A stretch of 17,254 nt of DNA from Bifidobacterium breve (lineage in GTDB: Bacteria > Actinomycetota > Acidimicrobiia > IMCC26256 > PALSA-555). The notes beneath the pieces were generated by a model. It was not told the DNA's origin, made no database searches, and worked only from the letters and a program-made list of their open reading frames with translations. Location of the stretch: positions 1 through 17,254 of the forward strand of contig CAMDCC010000023.1 in the NCBI GenBank assembly GCA_945889545.1, given 5' to 3'. Positions 1 through 6,463 of the stretch are shown here, piece by piece (within the stretch, counting starts at the first letter, position 1; every line of letters begins with the position of its first letter). A program made the position numbers and the translations under genes.

Positions 1-273
1 GACCCGGCCGCGGGCCTGTGGCACGTCGTCGGGAGCTCGCCGTGCAACTGCCAGAACTGGCCGTGGGGCACCTACGTGTTCCTCCCGAATGCGATCGTCG
101 CCCACCGCGATGTGAATCAGACGAGCTGCGCGGGGAGCGCCTGGTACTCGGAGCTGCCGACCTTGCGCACGCAGGTGCAGACAGGGATCGTGATCCCCCC
201 GACGACGACTACGGGTGTGCCATCGGTGGTCGCATCGAGCACGACCACGACGACAACCACCGTCGCTCCGTAG
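1..273 (+). CDS. 3' end of an unrecognised, probably exported protein with a Thr-rich tail (5' end outside window)
   Basis: Reading frame 1 is open from the first base to the TAG at 271-273, giving the last 90 residues of a longer protein. The first part carries closely spaced cysteines (SSPCNCQNW) and a third Cys further on (TSCAG), with many aromatic residues. This is compatible with a small disulfide-bonded extracytoplasmic fold. The last ~25 residues are low complexity, with two runs of threonine (PTTTTG and TTTTTTT) ending in VAP. Such Thr/Pro tails are common as linkers or wall-proximal stretches in exported actinobacterial proteins. The export signal would lie upstream and cannot be seen. 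I do not recognise the family. An internal ATG at 96 is not a likely start because the frame is open upstream. It converges on the small reverse gene ending at 299. Confidence 0.6.
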   Translation, partial: DPAAGLWHVVGSSPCNCQNWPWGTYVFLPNAIVAHRDVNQTSCAGSAWYSELPTLRTQVQTGIVIPPTTTTGVPSVVASSTTTTTTTVAP

Positions 274-298
274 CGATCCGCGACGGTCGGAGCTGGCC

Positions 299-565
299 CT
301 AGCTGGCCTTGGACAAGCCGGGATCGGTGGCCTCAATGAGGGCCTGGCGGGCGGCGGCGACACCTTCGCGGCCGACGCGGCGGGCCTTGGCGTCGAGCTG
401 CCAACTTGTGTTCCAGCGGGCAGCGCGGCGGGCACGACCGGCCGGCACCACTCGGGCGCGTCGGGCCCGTGGGGCCGACGGCCGAACTGGTGCTTCATTG
501 GGAGTGTTGATGAGGCGAAGTTGTGTGCTCACATCAGGAGTATCACCGGGGGGTGTGACATTCAT
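299..565 (-). CDS. Possible small hypothetical protein, 88 aa, basic
   Basis: This reverse-strand frame runs from ATG (565-563) to TAG (301-299) and fills most of the 351-bp stretch between the first gene and the cysteine desulfurase. The second half shows strong G/C third-position bias (GCC, CGC, CTC, GTC codons), as in neighbouring genes, which argues for coding. The N-terminal ~25 residues are less biased and polar. The middle is Arg/Ala-rich and basic. The C-terminal ~35 residues, from WNTSWQLD through GREGVAAARQAL, look like a short amphipathic helical segment. There are no membrane segments or cysteines. No good ribosome binding site precedes the ATG, so the start is uncertain. I do not recognise the family. 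It could be a conserved small actinobacterial protein or a chance open frame. Overlapping forward frames in the same stretch have poorer codon bias. Confidence 0.45.
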   Translation of the reverse strand: MNVTPPGDTPDVSTQLRLINTPNEAPVRPSAPRARRARVVPAGRARRAARWNTSWQLDAKARRVGREGVAAARQALIEATDPGLSKAS

Positions 566-610
566 TCCCGGCCGCCAGAGGCCTTTGTTTTTGTGGGGTC
601 TGGCGACCCG

Positions 611-616
611 TAGACT
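611..616 (+). promoter_or_regulatory. -10-like hexamer TAGACT, probable leaderless promoter of the cysteine desulfurase gene
   Basis: TAGACT matches the actinobacterial TAnnnT -10 pattern and ends 8 nt before the GTG start at 625. Transcription would therefore begin at or within a base or two of the start codon. No Shine-Dalgarno sequence fits between them. The same hexamer with a 7-nt gap precedes gatC. No convincing -35 element is seen. Confidence 0.5.
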
Positions 617-624
617 TTCGGGTC

Positions 625-1800
625 GTGCGCGACGAGCCGACGGTCTACCTCGACTACGCGGCCAGCACGCCGATGCGCCCCGAGGCGGTCGCCGCGATGG
701 CCCCGTTCCTGTCGTCGTCGTTCGGCAACCCCTCAGGCGGCCATTCGGCCGCTCGTGCCGCGAAGACCGCCCTCGAAGAGGCCCGCGAATTGGTCTCGGG
801 CAGCCTCGGCGCCACGCCGAATGAGGTGGTGTTCACCGGCGGTGGCACCGAAAGCGACAACCTGGCGGTTGTCGGCGCGGCTCGCGCCGCTCGCGCGGCC
901 GGCCTCGGTGACGGCATCGTCACCACGCAGTTCGAGCACAAGGGCGTACTCGCACCATGTGACCGGTTGGAACGCGAGCAGTTCCGCGTCAACCGGGTAC
1001 GGGTGACCGCCGGCGGCATCGTGGATCTCGATGCACTCGCCGACGCGCTCGATGAGCGCACCGTCGTCGTGTCGGTGATGCTTGTAAACAACGAAGTCGG
1101 CACCGTGCAACCACTTTCCGACGTTGCCGCGCTCGTGCGCGAGCGCGCACCGCAAGCCGTCCTTCACACTGATGCTGTGCAAGCCGTCCCATGGCTCGAT
1201 GTGCGCACGGTCACGGCACCCGCCGATCTGGTCTCGATCTCCGCGCACAAGTTCGGTGGGCCGAAGGGCACCGGGGCGCTCGTGGTGCGCGGCGGGGTTG
1301 CCCTCGAGCCGATCATCGACGGCGGCGGCCAAGAGAGAGGATTGCGGGGCGGCACGGTCAACGTCGCGGGAGCGGTGGCGATGGCTGCCGCGCTGCGCGT
1401 TACCCACGAGCAGCGCGACGTCGAGATCGCCCACGCGCGAGCGTTGCGCGACCGGCTGGCCGAAGGAATCGCCACCGCCGTGCCGGATTGCTTCTTCAAC
1501 GGTGACGTCGCTCAGAAGGTCGCGGGGAACTGCCATGTCGGCTTCCCTGGCGTCGAGGCCGAGACCATGCTCGTAGCGCTCGACCGCCTCGGCGTGTGCG
1601 CGGCTGCGGGTTCGTCGTGCTCGTCGGGGGCCACCGAGCCGTCGCACGTGCTCGCGGCGATGGGGCTGTCGAACGAGCAGGCGCTCGCATCGATCCGCAT
1701 GAGCCTCGGCTTCGCGTCGACCGATGCCGACGTGGACCGGGCCCTCGAAGTGATCCCCGACATCGTCGAGCAATTGCGGGCGATGCCCGCCGCGTCATGA
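625..1800 (+). CDS. iscS: Cysteine desulfurase, IscS/NifS family (PLP-dependent)
   Basis: This 391-residue class V aminotransferase-fold enzyme removes sulfur from L-cysteine to give alanine and an enzyme persulfide. It supplies sulfur for tRNA thiolation and Fe-S clusters in the cytoplasm. Visible motifs in order are YLDYAAST near the N-terminus, TGGGTESDN (71-79), EHKG with His105, NNEVGT (155-160), DAVQ (183-186), the PLP lysine K209 in SISAHKFGG, GGGQERGLRGGT (233-244) and the catalytic loop GSSCSSG with Cys332. Length is normal for the family. The GTG at 625 is chosen because it gives the usual short N-terminus before YLDYAA and sits 8 nt after a -10-like TAGACT. Its TGA overlaps the mnmA ATG (ATGA), so the two are almost certainly co-transcribed, and tRNA 2-thiolation is the likely main customer. 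The assignment to IscS rather than a specialised NifS paralogue rests on context. Confidence 0.93.
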   Translation: MRDEPTVYLDYAASTPMRPEAVAAMAPFLSSSFGNPSGGHSAARAAKTALEEARELVSGSLGATPNEVVFTGGGTESDNLAVVGAARAARAAGLGDGIVTTQFEHKGVLAPCDRLEREQFRVNRVRVTAGGIVDLDALADALDERTVVVSVMLVNNEVGTVQPLSDVAALVRERAPQAVLHTDAVQAVPWLDVRTVTAPADLVSISAHKFGGPKGTGALVVRGGVALEPIIDGGGQERGLRGGTVNVAGAVAMAAALRVTHEQRDVEIAHARALRDRLAEGIATAVPDCFFNGDVAQKVAGNCHVGFPGVEAETMLVALDRLGVCAAAGSSCSSGATEPSHVLAAMGLSNEQALASIRMSLGFASTDADVDRALEVIPDIVEQLRAMPAAS

Positions 1801-2825
1801 ACGTCTTGGTCGCCATGAGCGGCGGGGTCGACTCGTCGGTGGCCGCGGCGTTGCTGCTCGACGCCGGGCACGAGGTGACCGGCGTGACCCTGCGGCTCTG
1901 GGGGGGGAACACCGATTCCGGGTGCTGCAGCGTCAGCGATGTGGAGGATGCGCGACGGGTCGCGGCTCAACTCGGTGTACCTCACTATGTGTTCAATCTG
2001 GCCGAGCACTTCAACGACCGAGTGGTCGGTCCGTATGTCGAGGGCTATGCCGCCGGCCGTACCCCAAATCCGTGCGTTGAGTGCAACCGTTCCATCAAGT
2101 TCGGCGTGCTGCTCGGTCGCGCCGCGGCCCTCGGCTTCGACGCGTTGGCCACCGGTCACCATGCCCGAGTGCAGTCCAACCCCAGCGGAGAGTTCCGCCT
2201 GCTGCGCGGTCTCGACGCGGCCAAGGACCAGTCCTACGTGCTGTACATGCTTGGGCAGTCGGAGCTGGCGCAGGTGATGCTGCCGGTCGGGGAGCTCACC
2301 AAGGCCGAGGTTCGTGCACACGCGGCGCGCCTCGGGCTCCGCACGGCCACCAAGCCAGAGAGCATGGACGTGTGCTTCGTCGCTCGCGACGAGCGTCACC
2401 AGTTCCTCGACGAGCGCGCGCCGGGCCGACCCGGCCCGGTCGTCGACGTTCACGGCGAGCTGCTCGCTGAGCACGACGGGGTTGCGCACTTCACGATCGG
2501 GCAGCGCCGAGGACTCGGCGTCGCCGCGGGGGAGCGGCGCTATGTGGTCGACGTCGACGCCGCGAGCGCGACCGTCACGATCGGACGCCGCGCCGACCTC
2601 TTGCGCAGTGAGATCCCGGTGCGCGACATCTCGTGGGTGAGCGCGCCCGTCGGTGGCGAGCGTGAGGTCGAGGTCCAGATGCGCGCGCACGGTCAGCCAG
2701 TGCGCGGGCGAGTCGTGGCGCCCGACCGCGTGGTTCTCCATGCCGCGCAGCCGCGCGTCGCGCCGGGCCAGGTCGTCGCCTTCTACGACGACGATGTGCT
2801 TGTGGGTGGCGGAATCGCCGCCTGA
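1797..2825 (+). CDS. mnmA: tRNA-specific 2-thiouridylase MnmA
   Basis: This 342-residue enzyme adenylates U34 of the Lys, Glu and Gln tRNAs and replaces the 2-oxygen with sulfur supplied as persulfide by the cysteine desulfurase. The N-terminal ATP-pyrophosphatase P-loop is SGGVDSS (residues 8-14). The first catalytic cysteine is C93 in TPNPCVEC and the second is C193 in SMDVCFVA. KDQSYVLYML (143-152) and IGQRRGLG (234-241) are also family signatures. The C-terminal third forms the beta-rich domains that hold tRNA. A CC pair at 43-44 (SGCCSVSD) is common in actinobacterial and many other MnmA proteins. The start at 1797 gives MNVLVAMSGG, the expected N-terminus, and overlaps the iscS stop as ATGA, so translation is probably coupled. 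Longer upstream starts in this frame would run through iscS and are rejected. It ends 15 bp before a convergent reverse gene. Confidence 0.96.
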   Translation: MNVLVAMSGGVDSSVAAALLLDAGHEVTGVTLRLWGGNTDSGCCSVSDVEDARRVAAQLGVPHYVFNLAEHFNDRVVGPYVEGYAAGRTPNPCVECNRSIKFGVLLGRAAALGFDALATGHHARVQSNPSGEFRLLRGLDAAKDQSYVLYMLGQSELAQVMLPVGELTKAEVRAHAARLGLRTATKPESMDVCFVARDERHQFLDERAPGRPGPVVDVHGELLAEHDGVAHFTIGQRRGLGVAAGERRYVVDVDAASATVTIGRRADLLRSEIPVRDISWVSAPVGGEREVEVQMRAHGQPVRGRVVAPDRVVLHAAQPRVAPGQVVAFYDDDVLVGGGIAA

Positions 2826-2840
2826 CCTAGAGAACCTGAT

Positions 2841-3728
2841 CTAGCGAACTTCTAGAGGTACGCGTCGGGCGGCCGCGGCCTCGAGGAACGCCGAGCGTTG
2901 TGTCACGGCGACCATGAGGTGCGCGGTATGCGTGGCGACGCCGCCTCGATTCCCTCGGTTCGTGCGCACCATCTCGGCTTTCTCGTCGAGGTCGATCAGC
3001 ACGTTCCCGAACGCGGCTCCAAGACGAAGGTCGAGCACGCCATCCGGGATGCCCGCCGGTGGTTCGGCCGCTCGGAGCGCGCGCACATGACGCCGGATGA
3101 AGAGCACGGGCTCGGCCAGGGTCATCGGGTCGACCACCACCACGCCCGCCGGCACGAGCACGAGCCACCGTCGCGACAAGCCGTGCAAGGCGCGTGCGCC
3201 GAAGTAGACGACCGGTCCGCCCAACACCAGTGCAGCGATTCCCAGCTCGATCTCCCCGTCGGCAAGCAGGAGTGGGCCGGCGGCGGTCGCCGCAACCACG
3301 AGTCCGCGTGCGATCGGGAGTGGGCCGAGGAAGAGGGCCGGTGGCACACGTAACGGGAAGCGCTGCTCGTCGCCGTAGGCGATGCCGTTCGCGGCCGCCC
3401 GAGCGATGTCGGGCAGCGCGACGAGCACGGCGACAACCAGCGATGCCGCTACCGCACCCCAGCCGGACAATCCATGCGACTCTCCCGCGGCGAGTGCCAC
3501 GATCGCGAGCATCAAGTACGCCGGTGCGACCGTTCTGAGAAGGGTGAGTCCGGCCGGCCGCGGCGCGAGGACCGCGACCACACCCGCACCCCACGATCCC
3601 AACACCAGGACCGCTGCCACGACCTGCAGTGCGTCGTCGAAGGTTGCGATGAAGTCGTCGGCCGCCGCGCCGGCCGTGAGCGGGAGCGTGATCCACGCGA
3701 TGCGCGCCAGCCAAACCCTCACGTTCAT
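2841..3728 (-). CDS. Multi-spanning membrane protein with a conserved C-terminal soluble domain, unknown function
   Basis: This 295-residue protein starts at ATG 3728 and ends at TAG 2841. Hydrophobic stretches at about residues 5-22, 33-55, 66-81, 89-106, 133-153 and 161-177 suggest five or six membrane spans. The remaining ~115 residues (from about 180) are soluble and begin RRWLVLVPAGVVVVDP, followed by an Arg-rich helix and DLRLGAAFGN. That beta-strand-rich stretch resembles a small PH-like fold; this is inference only. The part after residue 250 is polar and basic. No catalytic motif is visible and I do not recognise a named family. A GGAGG lies 13 nt before the ATG, slightly far for a good ribosome binding site. 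It is divergent from ligA across 60 bp and convergent with mnmA, so it is its own transcription unit. The rival longer reverse frame over the same bases is rich in Arg and is a shadow. Confidence 0.8.
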   Translation of the reverse strand: MNVRVWLARIAWITLPLTAGAAADDFIATFDDALQVVAAVLVLGSWGAGVVAVLAPRPAGLTLLRTVAPAYLMLAIVALAAGESHGLSGWGAVAASLVVAVLVALPDIARAAANGIAYGDEQRFPLRVPPALFLGPLPIARGLVVAATAAGPLLLADGEIELGIAALVLGGPVVYFGARALHGLSRRWLVLVPAGVVVVDPMTLAEPVLFIRRHVRALRAAEPPAGIPDGVLDLRLGAAFGNVLIDLDEKAEMVRTNRGNRGGVATHTAHLMVAVTQRSAFLEAAAARRVPLEVR

Positions 3729-3775
3729 GGTCGTAGTCTGACCTCCGCCCCCGTCTCACCGTCACACCTGCTCGG

Positions 3776-3781
3776 TAACCT
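3776..3781 (+). promoter_or_regulatory. -10-like hexamer TAACCT, probable leaderless promoter of ligA
   Basis: TAACCT fits TAnnnT and ends 7 nt before the ligA ATG at 3789. That places the expected transcription start on the start codon. No Shine-Dalgarno sequence is present in the intervening CGAGTT region. Confidence 0.5.
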
Positions 3782-3788
3782 GCGAGTT

Positions 3789-5804
3789 ATGGCTGTTCCC
3801 GACCCCGCCGAGCGCATCGAGCAGCTGCGCACGGAGATCGAGTACCACAACGAGCGGTACTTCCTCGAGGACGAGCCCGAGATCTCCGACGCCGAGTTCG
3901 ACGCGTTCATGCGCGAGCTTCGAGAGCTCGAAGCCGCACACCCGGAGCTCGTCACCCCGGACTCACCCACACAGTCACCTGGTGGTGTTGCCGCAGCCAC
4001 GTTCGCGCCGGTCCCGCACGACGTCCCGATGCTCTCGCTCGACAACGCGTTTGCCCGCGAAGAGCTGCTCGCGTGGCACGACCGCATCGTCAAGATCGTG
4101 CCCGGTCCGATCGAGTTCGTCGGCGAGCCCAAGCTCGACGGGCTCGCGATCTCGTTGCTCTACGAGCAGGGGCGGTTCACTCGCGCGGCCACGAGAGGCG
4201 ACGGCGTCACCGGCGAGGACGTCACGCCCAATGTGGCCACAATCGCGTCGGTTCCCAAGCGACTCTCCGGAGCCGACCTGCCGGAACGCCTCGAGGTTCG
4301 TGGGGAGGTCTTTATGCCACTCCAGGCGTTCGAAGACCTCAACCGTCGCCAGGGTGAGGCCGGCGACCGACTGTTCGCCAATCCCCGGAACGCCGCGGCC
4401 GGCAGCCTGCGGCAGAAGGACGCCCGCATCACCGCGTCGCGCGCCCTCGACTTCTTTGCGTACCAGCTCGGCGTGCAACGCGGCGGCCCCAAGCTTCGGT
4501 CTCATCACGAGACTCTCGTTTGGCTCGCGAGCCTTGGGATCCCGGTCAACCCTCACATCGAGCAGCTCAGCGACGTCGACGCGCTGTACAGCTTCTGCGA
4601 CCGCACGCTCGAGCATCGCCACTTGTTCGGGTACGAGATCGATGGCGCGGTGGTCAAAGTTGATGACCTTGCGCAGCGCGCGGAGATGGGAACCACGAGC
4701 CGCGCTCCTCGTTGGGCGATCGCCTACAAGTTTCCGCCCGAGGAGAAGACAACGATCCTGCTCGGGATCTTCGTGAGCATCGGACGTACCGGGCGCGCCA
4801 CGCCGTTCGCGCAGCTCGAGCCGGTGTTCGTCGGTGGCTCGACGGTGGGGCTGGCAACACTGCACAACCAAGACGAGGTTGCGCGCAAGGATGTGCGCCC
4901 CGGCGACACCGTGATCGTGCGCAAGGCCGGCGATGTGATCCCCGAGGTCGTCGGCCCCGTGCTCGCCAAACGCAAGCGCGGCGCGCGTAAGTGGGTCTTC
5001 CCGAAAAATTGCCCCGCGTGCGGTGCGCCACTCGTGCGACTCGTTGGCGAGTCCGACCACCACTGTGTGAATGTCGAGTGTCCCGAACAGCGTGTGCAGC
5101 GCATCTGCTACTTCGCGGGGCGGGGCGCGATGGACATTGAGGGTCTCGGCGAGGAGCGGGTGCGCCAATTCGTCGACGCTGGGCTGCTGAGCGATGTGGC
5201 CGACATCTACTCCTTGACCGTGGCGCGACTGCTTCCGCTCGAGCGCATGGCGCAGAAGTCGGCCGAGAACCTGGTGCAGGCGATCGAGTCGTCGAAGACG
5301 CGCGGCCTGGCCCGCGTGCTCGTCGGTCTCAACATCCGCCATCTCGGCCCCACCGCTGCGCAAGCCGTCGCCCGTGTCACCGGCGATCTCGCGGTGATCG
5401 AGAAGACGTCCGAAGAAGAGCTGACCGCGATCGACGGTGTAGGCCCGGTGATCGCGCAGAGCGTGCAGCAGTTCTTCTCGGTCAAGGACAACCGCACGGT
5501 CGTCGCCAAGCTGCGCAAGGCCGGGGTCGACCTCACGGCGCCACGCGTTGCGCCCGTCGCCGGCGGACCGCTCGACAGCCTCACGTTCGTGCTCACCGGC
5601 GGACTTGCAACGTTCACCCGTGAGAGCGCGCAGGCCGCGATCGAAGAGCTCGGCGGCAAGGTCACGTCGTCGGTGTCGAAGAAGACGAGCTACGTGGTCG
5701 CGGGGGAGAACCCCGGCTCGAAGCTGGCGAAAGCGGAGTCGCTCGGCGTGACGATCCTCGACGAGGAGGGCTTCCAAGCACTCTTGAAAGACGGCCGCTC
5801 TTGA
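3789..5804 (+). CDS. ligA: NAD(+)-dependent DNA ligase LigA
   Basis: This 671-residue ligase seals nicks during replication and repair using NAD+. It has the usual length and full domain order. The N-terminal Ia domain contains YHNERYF (about 19-25). The adenylation domain has the catalytic lysine K115 in EPKLDG, with GDGVTGEDVTPN, NPRNAAAGSLRQ, FGYEIDGAVVKV and the WAIAYKFPPEE motif. The OB fold follows, then a zinc finger with C408, C411, C426 and C431. Helix-hairpin-helix repeats follow (NIRHLGPTAAQ, IDGVGPVIAQS), and a C-terminal BRCT domain spans about 594-671. The start at 3789 is chosen because it gives the standard N-terminus and sits 7 nt after a -10-like TAACCT. The longer open frame reaching back to 3474 lies opposite the membrane protein gene and is rejected. 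Its last codons and stop lie in a tandem duplication. Confidence 0.97.
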   Translation: MAVPDPAERIEQLRTEIEYHNERYFLEDEPEISDAEFDAFMRELRELEAAHPELVTPDSPTQSPGGVAAATFAPVPHDVPMLSLDNAFAREELLAWHDRIVKIVPGPIEFVGEPKLDGLAISLLYEQGRFTRAATRGDGVTGEDVTPNVATIASVPKRLSGADLPERLEVRGEVFMPLQAFEDLNRRQGEAGDRLFANPRNAAAGSLRQKDARITASRALDFFAYQLGVQRGGPKLRSHHETLVWLASLGIPVNPHIEQLSDVDALYSFCDRTLEHRHLFGYEIDGAVVKVDDLAQRAEMGTTSRAPRWAIAYKFPPEEKTTILLGIFVSIGRTGRATPFAQLEPVFVGGSTVGLATLHNQDEVARKDVRPGDTVIVRKAGDVIPEVVGPVLAKRKRGARKWVFPKNCPACGAPLVRLVGESDHHCVNVECPEQRVQRICYFAGRGAMDIEGLGEERVRQFVDAGLLSDVADIYSLTVARLLPLERMAQKSAENLVQAIESSKTRGLARVLVGLNIRHLGPTAAQAVARVTGDLAVIEKTSEEELTAIDGVGPVIAQSVQQFFSVKDNRTVVAKLRKAGVDLTAPRVAPVAGGPLDSLTFVLTGGLATFTRESAQAAIEELGGKVTSSVSKKTSYVVAGENPGSKLAKAESLGVTILDEEGFQALLKDGRS

Positions 5805-5859
5805 AGGACAGGCCGGGCGAGGAGGACGGCCGCTCTTGAACGACGGTCCAGGCGAGGAG
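5790..5859. repeat. Imperfect 35-bp tandem duplication over the ligA stop codon
   Basis: Unit 1 (5790-5824) and unit 2 (5825-5859) match at 31 of 35 positions. The first 16 bases (GACGGCCGCTCTTGAA) and the last 9 (GGCGAGGAG) are identical, and the four differences fall between. Unit 1 holds the codons for the last residues of LigA and its TGA; unit 2 repeats them as non-coding DNA. CTCTTGAA also occurs a third time at 5781-5788. The GGCCG at 5811-5815 could pair with CGGCC at 5792-5796 or at 5827-5831. This stretch therefore might form alternative small hairpins between two convergent genes. Confidence 0.85.
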
Positions 5860-5860
5860 C

Positions 5861-6349
5861 TCAGTTCACGGCGCGGAAGGTCCAGCTGAAGCTGCCGGGA
5901 CGGGCCGGACGGTTCTTCCCCTGCGCCCAATAGAGCACCGTCACTTCGTGGACATTGCTCGGTTCGAACCGCTCGATGTCCTTCCCGGGACCCGGGCGGA
6001 AGCTGATCTGGCCCAGCGGCTCGACCCGGTCGGTCTGGTCCTCCGGCACCTCGACCCCGTCGATGACGAGCACGCCGGTGAGGTCGTCGCGCAGGTCGGC
6101 GGTGATGGCGTCCTGGAGGATCTCGCCGTCTTCGGGGTTCACCCTCTCCACCTCGGCGCCACGCCGCACGGGCGTGCTGCTCGTCTCGCTGACGCGTGAC
6201 GTATCTGTGGAGCTGAGCAGCACGGCGGTGAGGCTCGCGACTCCGAGCAAAACGCCGACGATCATGACCACGCGCATCGGGTGACGGAAGACCGGCTCTC
6301 GTGTCGGCGGGCGACTCGGTACGGCGGGCGGTGGGAGCTGCGTGCTCAT
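5861..6349 (-). CDS. Single-pass membrane protein with an exported domain, unknown function
   Basis: This 162-residue protein runs from ATG 6349 to TGA 5861. The first ~25 residues are Pro/Arg-rich and would be cytoplasmic. Residues about 26-46 form one hydrophobic helix, and the rest would lie outside the membrane. A Ser/Thr-rich linker (about 47-62) leads to the conserved-looking part. That part holds VERVNPEDGEI, then DLRDDLTGVLVIDGVEVPEDQ, then alternating hydrophobic strands ending VTVLYWAQG and SFSWTFRAVN. The strand-rich pattern with a C-terminal Trp motif suggests an Ig-like beta sandwich; this is inference. There are no cysteines or catalytic motifs. It is transcribed divergently from the PASTA kinase across 114 bp, so a cell-envelope role shared with the kinase is possible but not shown. 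A TAGCCT hexamer sits 9 nt before the ATG and no ribosome binding site is visible. Confidence 0.8.
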   Translation of the reverse strand: MSTQLPPPAVPSRPPTREPVFRHPMRVVMIVGVLLGVASLTAVLLSSTDTSRVSETSSTPVRRGAEVERVNPEDGEILQDAITADLRDDLTGVLVIDGVEVPEDQTDRVEPLGQISFRPGPGKDIERFEPSNVHEVTVLYWAQGKNRPARPGSFSWTFRAVN

Positions 6350-6358
6350 CGGTTGGTG

Positions 6359-6364
6359 AGGCTA
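6359..6364 (-). promoter_or_regulatory. -10-like hexamer TAGCCT on the reverse strand, for the 162-aa membrane protein
   Basis: Read on the minus strand, TAGCCT ends 9 nt before the ATG at 6349 (downstream bases CACCAACCG). No Shine-Dalgarno sequence lies in between. The same hexamer serves the divergent kinase gene on the other strand. Confidence 0.45.
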
Positions 6365-6447
6365 CCGACGGCGCTTGCTGGCGCCCCGTTCGTGGCGAGA
6401 ACCCATGTCCGTTGGCCAAGTGACATGGAGATGTCGCCAGGGCCTCG

Positions 6448-6453
6448 TAGCCT
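6448..6453 (+). promoter_or_regulatory. -10-like hexamer TAGCCT, for the PASTA kinase gene
   Basis: TAGCCT ends 10 nt before the chosen ATG at 6464, so the leader would be absent or only a few bases. A TTGACA-like GTGACA at 6420-6425 is present, but its 22-bp spacing is too long for a normal -35. No ribosome binding site precedes the ATG. Confidence 0.4.
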
Positions 6454-6463
6454 GGTCATTCAC

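Noticed and set aside
1512..2741. A 409-codon reverse frame opposite mnmA/iscS
   Set aside because: It is a shadow of two confidently identified genes, with no recognisable motif and atypical composition.
2827..2855. Three CTAG tetramers between mnmA and the membrane gene
   Set aside because: CTAG is rare in such DNA, but the arms are too short for a stable hairpin and no longer pattern connects them.
3474..3788. A longer ligA start at 3474
   Set aside because: The added residues lie opposite the membrane protein gene and are not LigA-like. ATG 3789 gives the standard N-terminus.
3975..6419. An 814-codon reverse-strand open frame opposite ligA
   Set aside because: It mirrors the codon bias of ligA, has Arg/His-rich low-complexity composition and no family motifs. 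Long antisense frames are expected in high-GC DNA.
6420..6425. GTGACA as a -35 for the kinase promoter
   Set aside because: Five of six bases match TTGACA, but the spacing to TAGCCT is 22 bp, outside the usual range.
6281..6463. A longer kinase start at 6281
   Set aside because: It would overlap the divergent 162-aa gene and add an Arg-rich segment unlike kinase N-termini. ATG 6464 sits just before the kinase fold.
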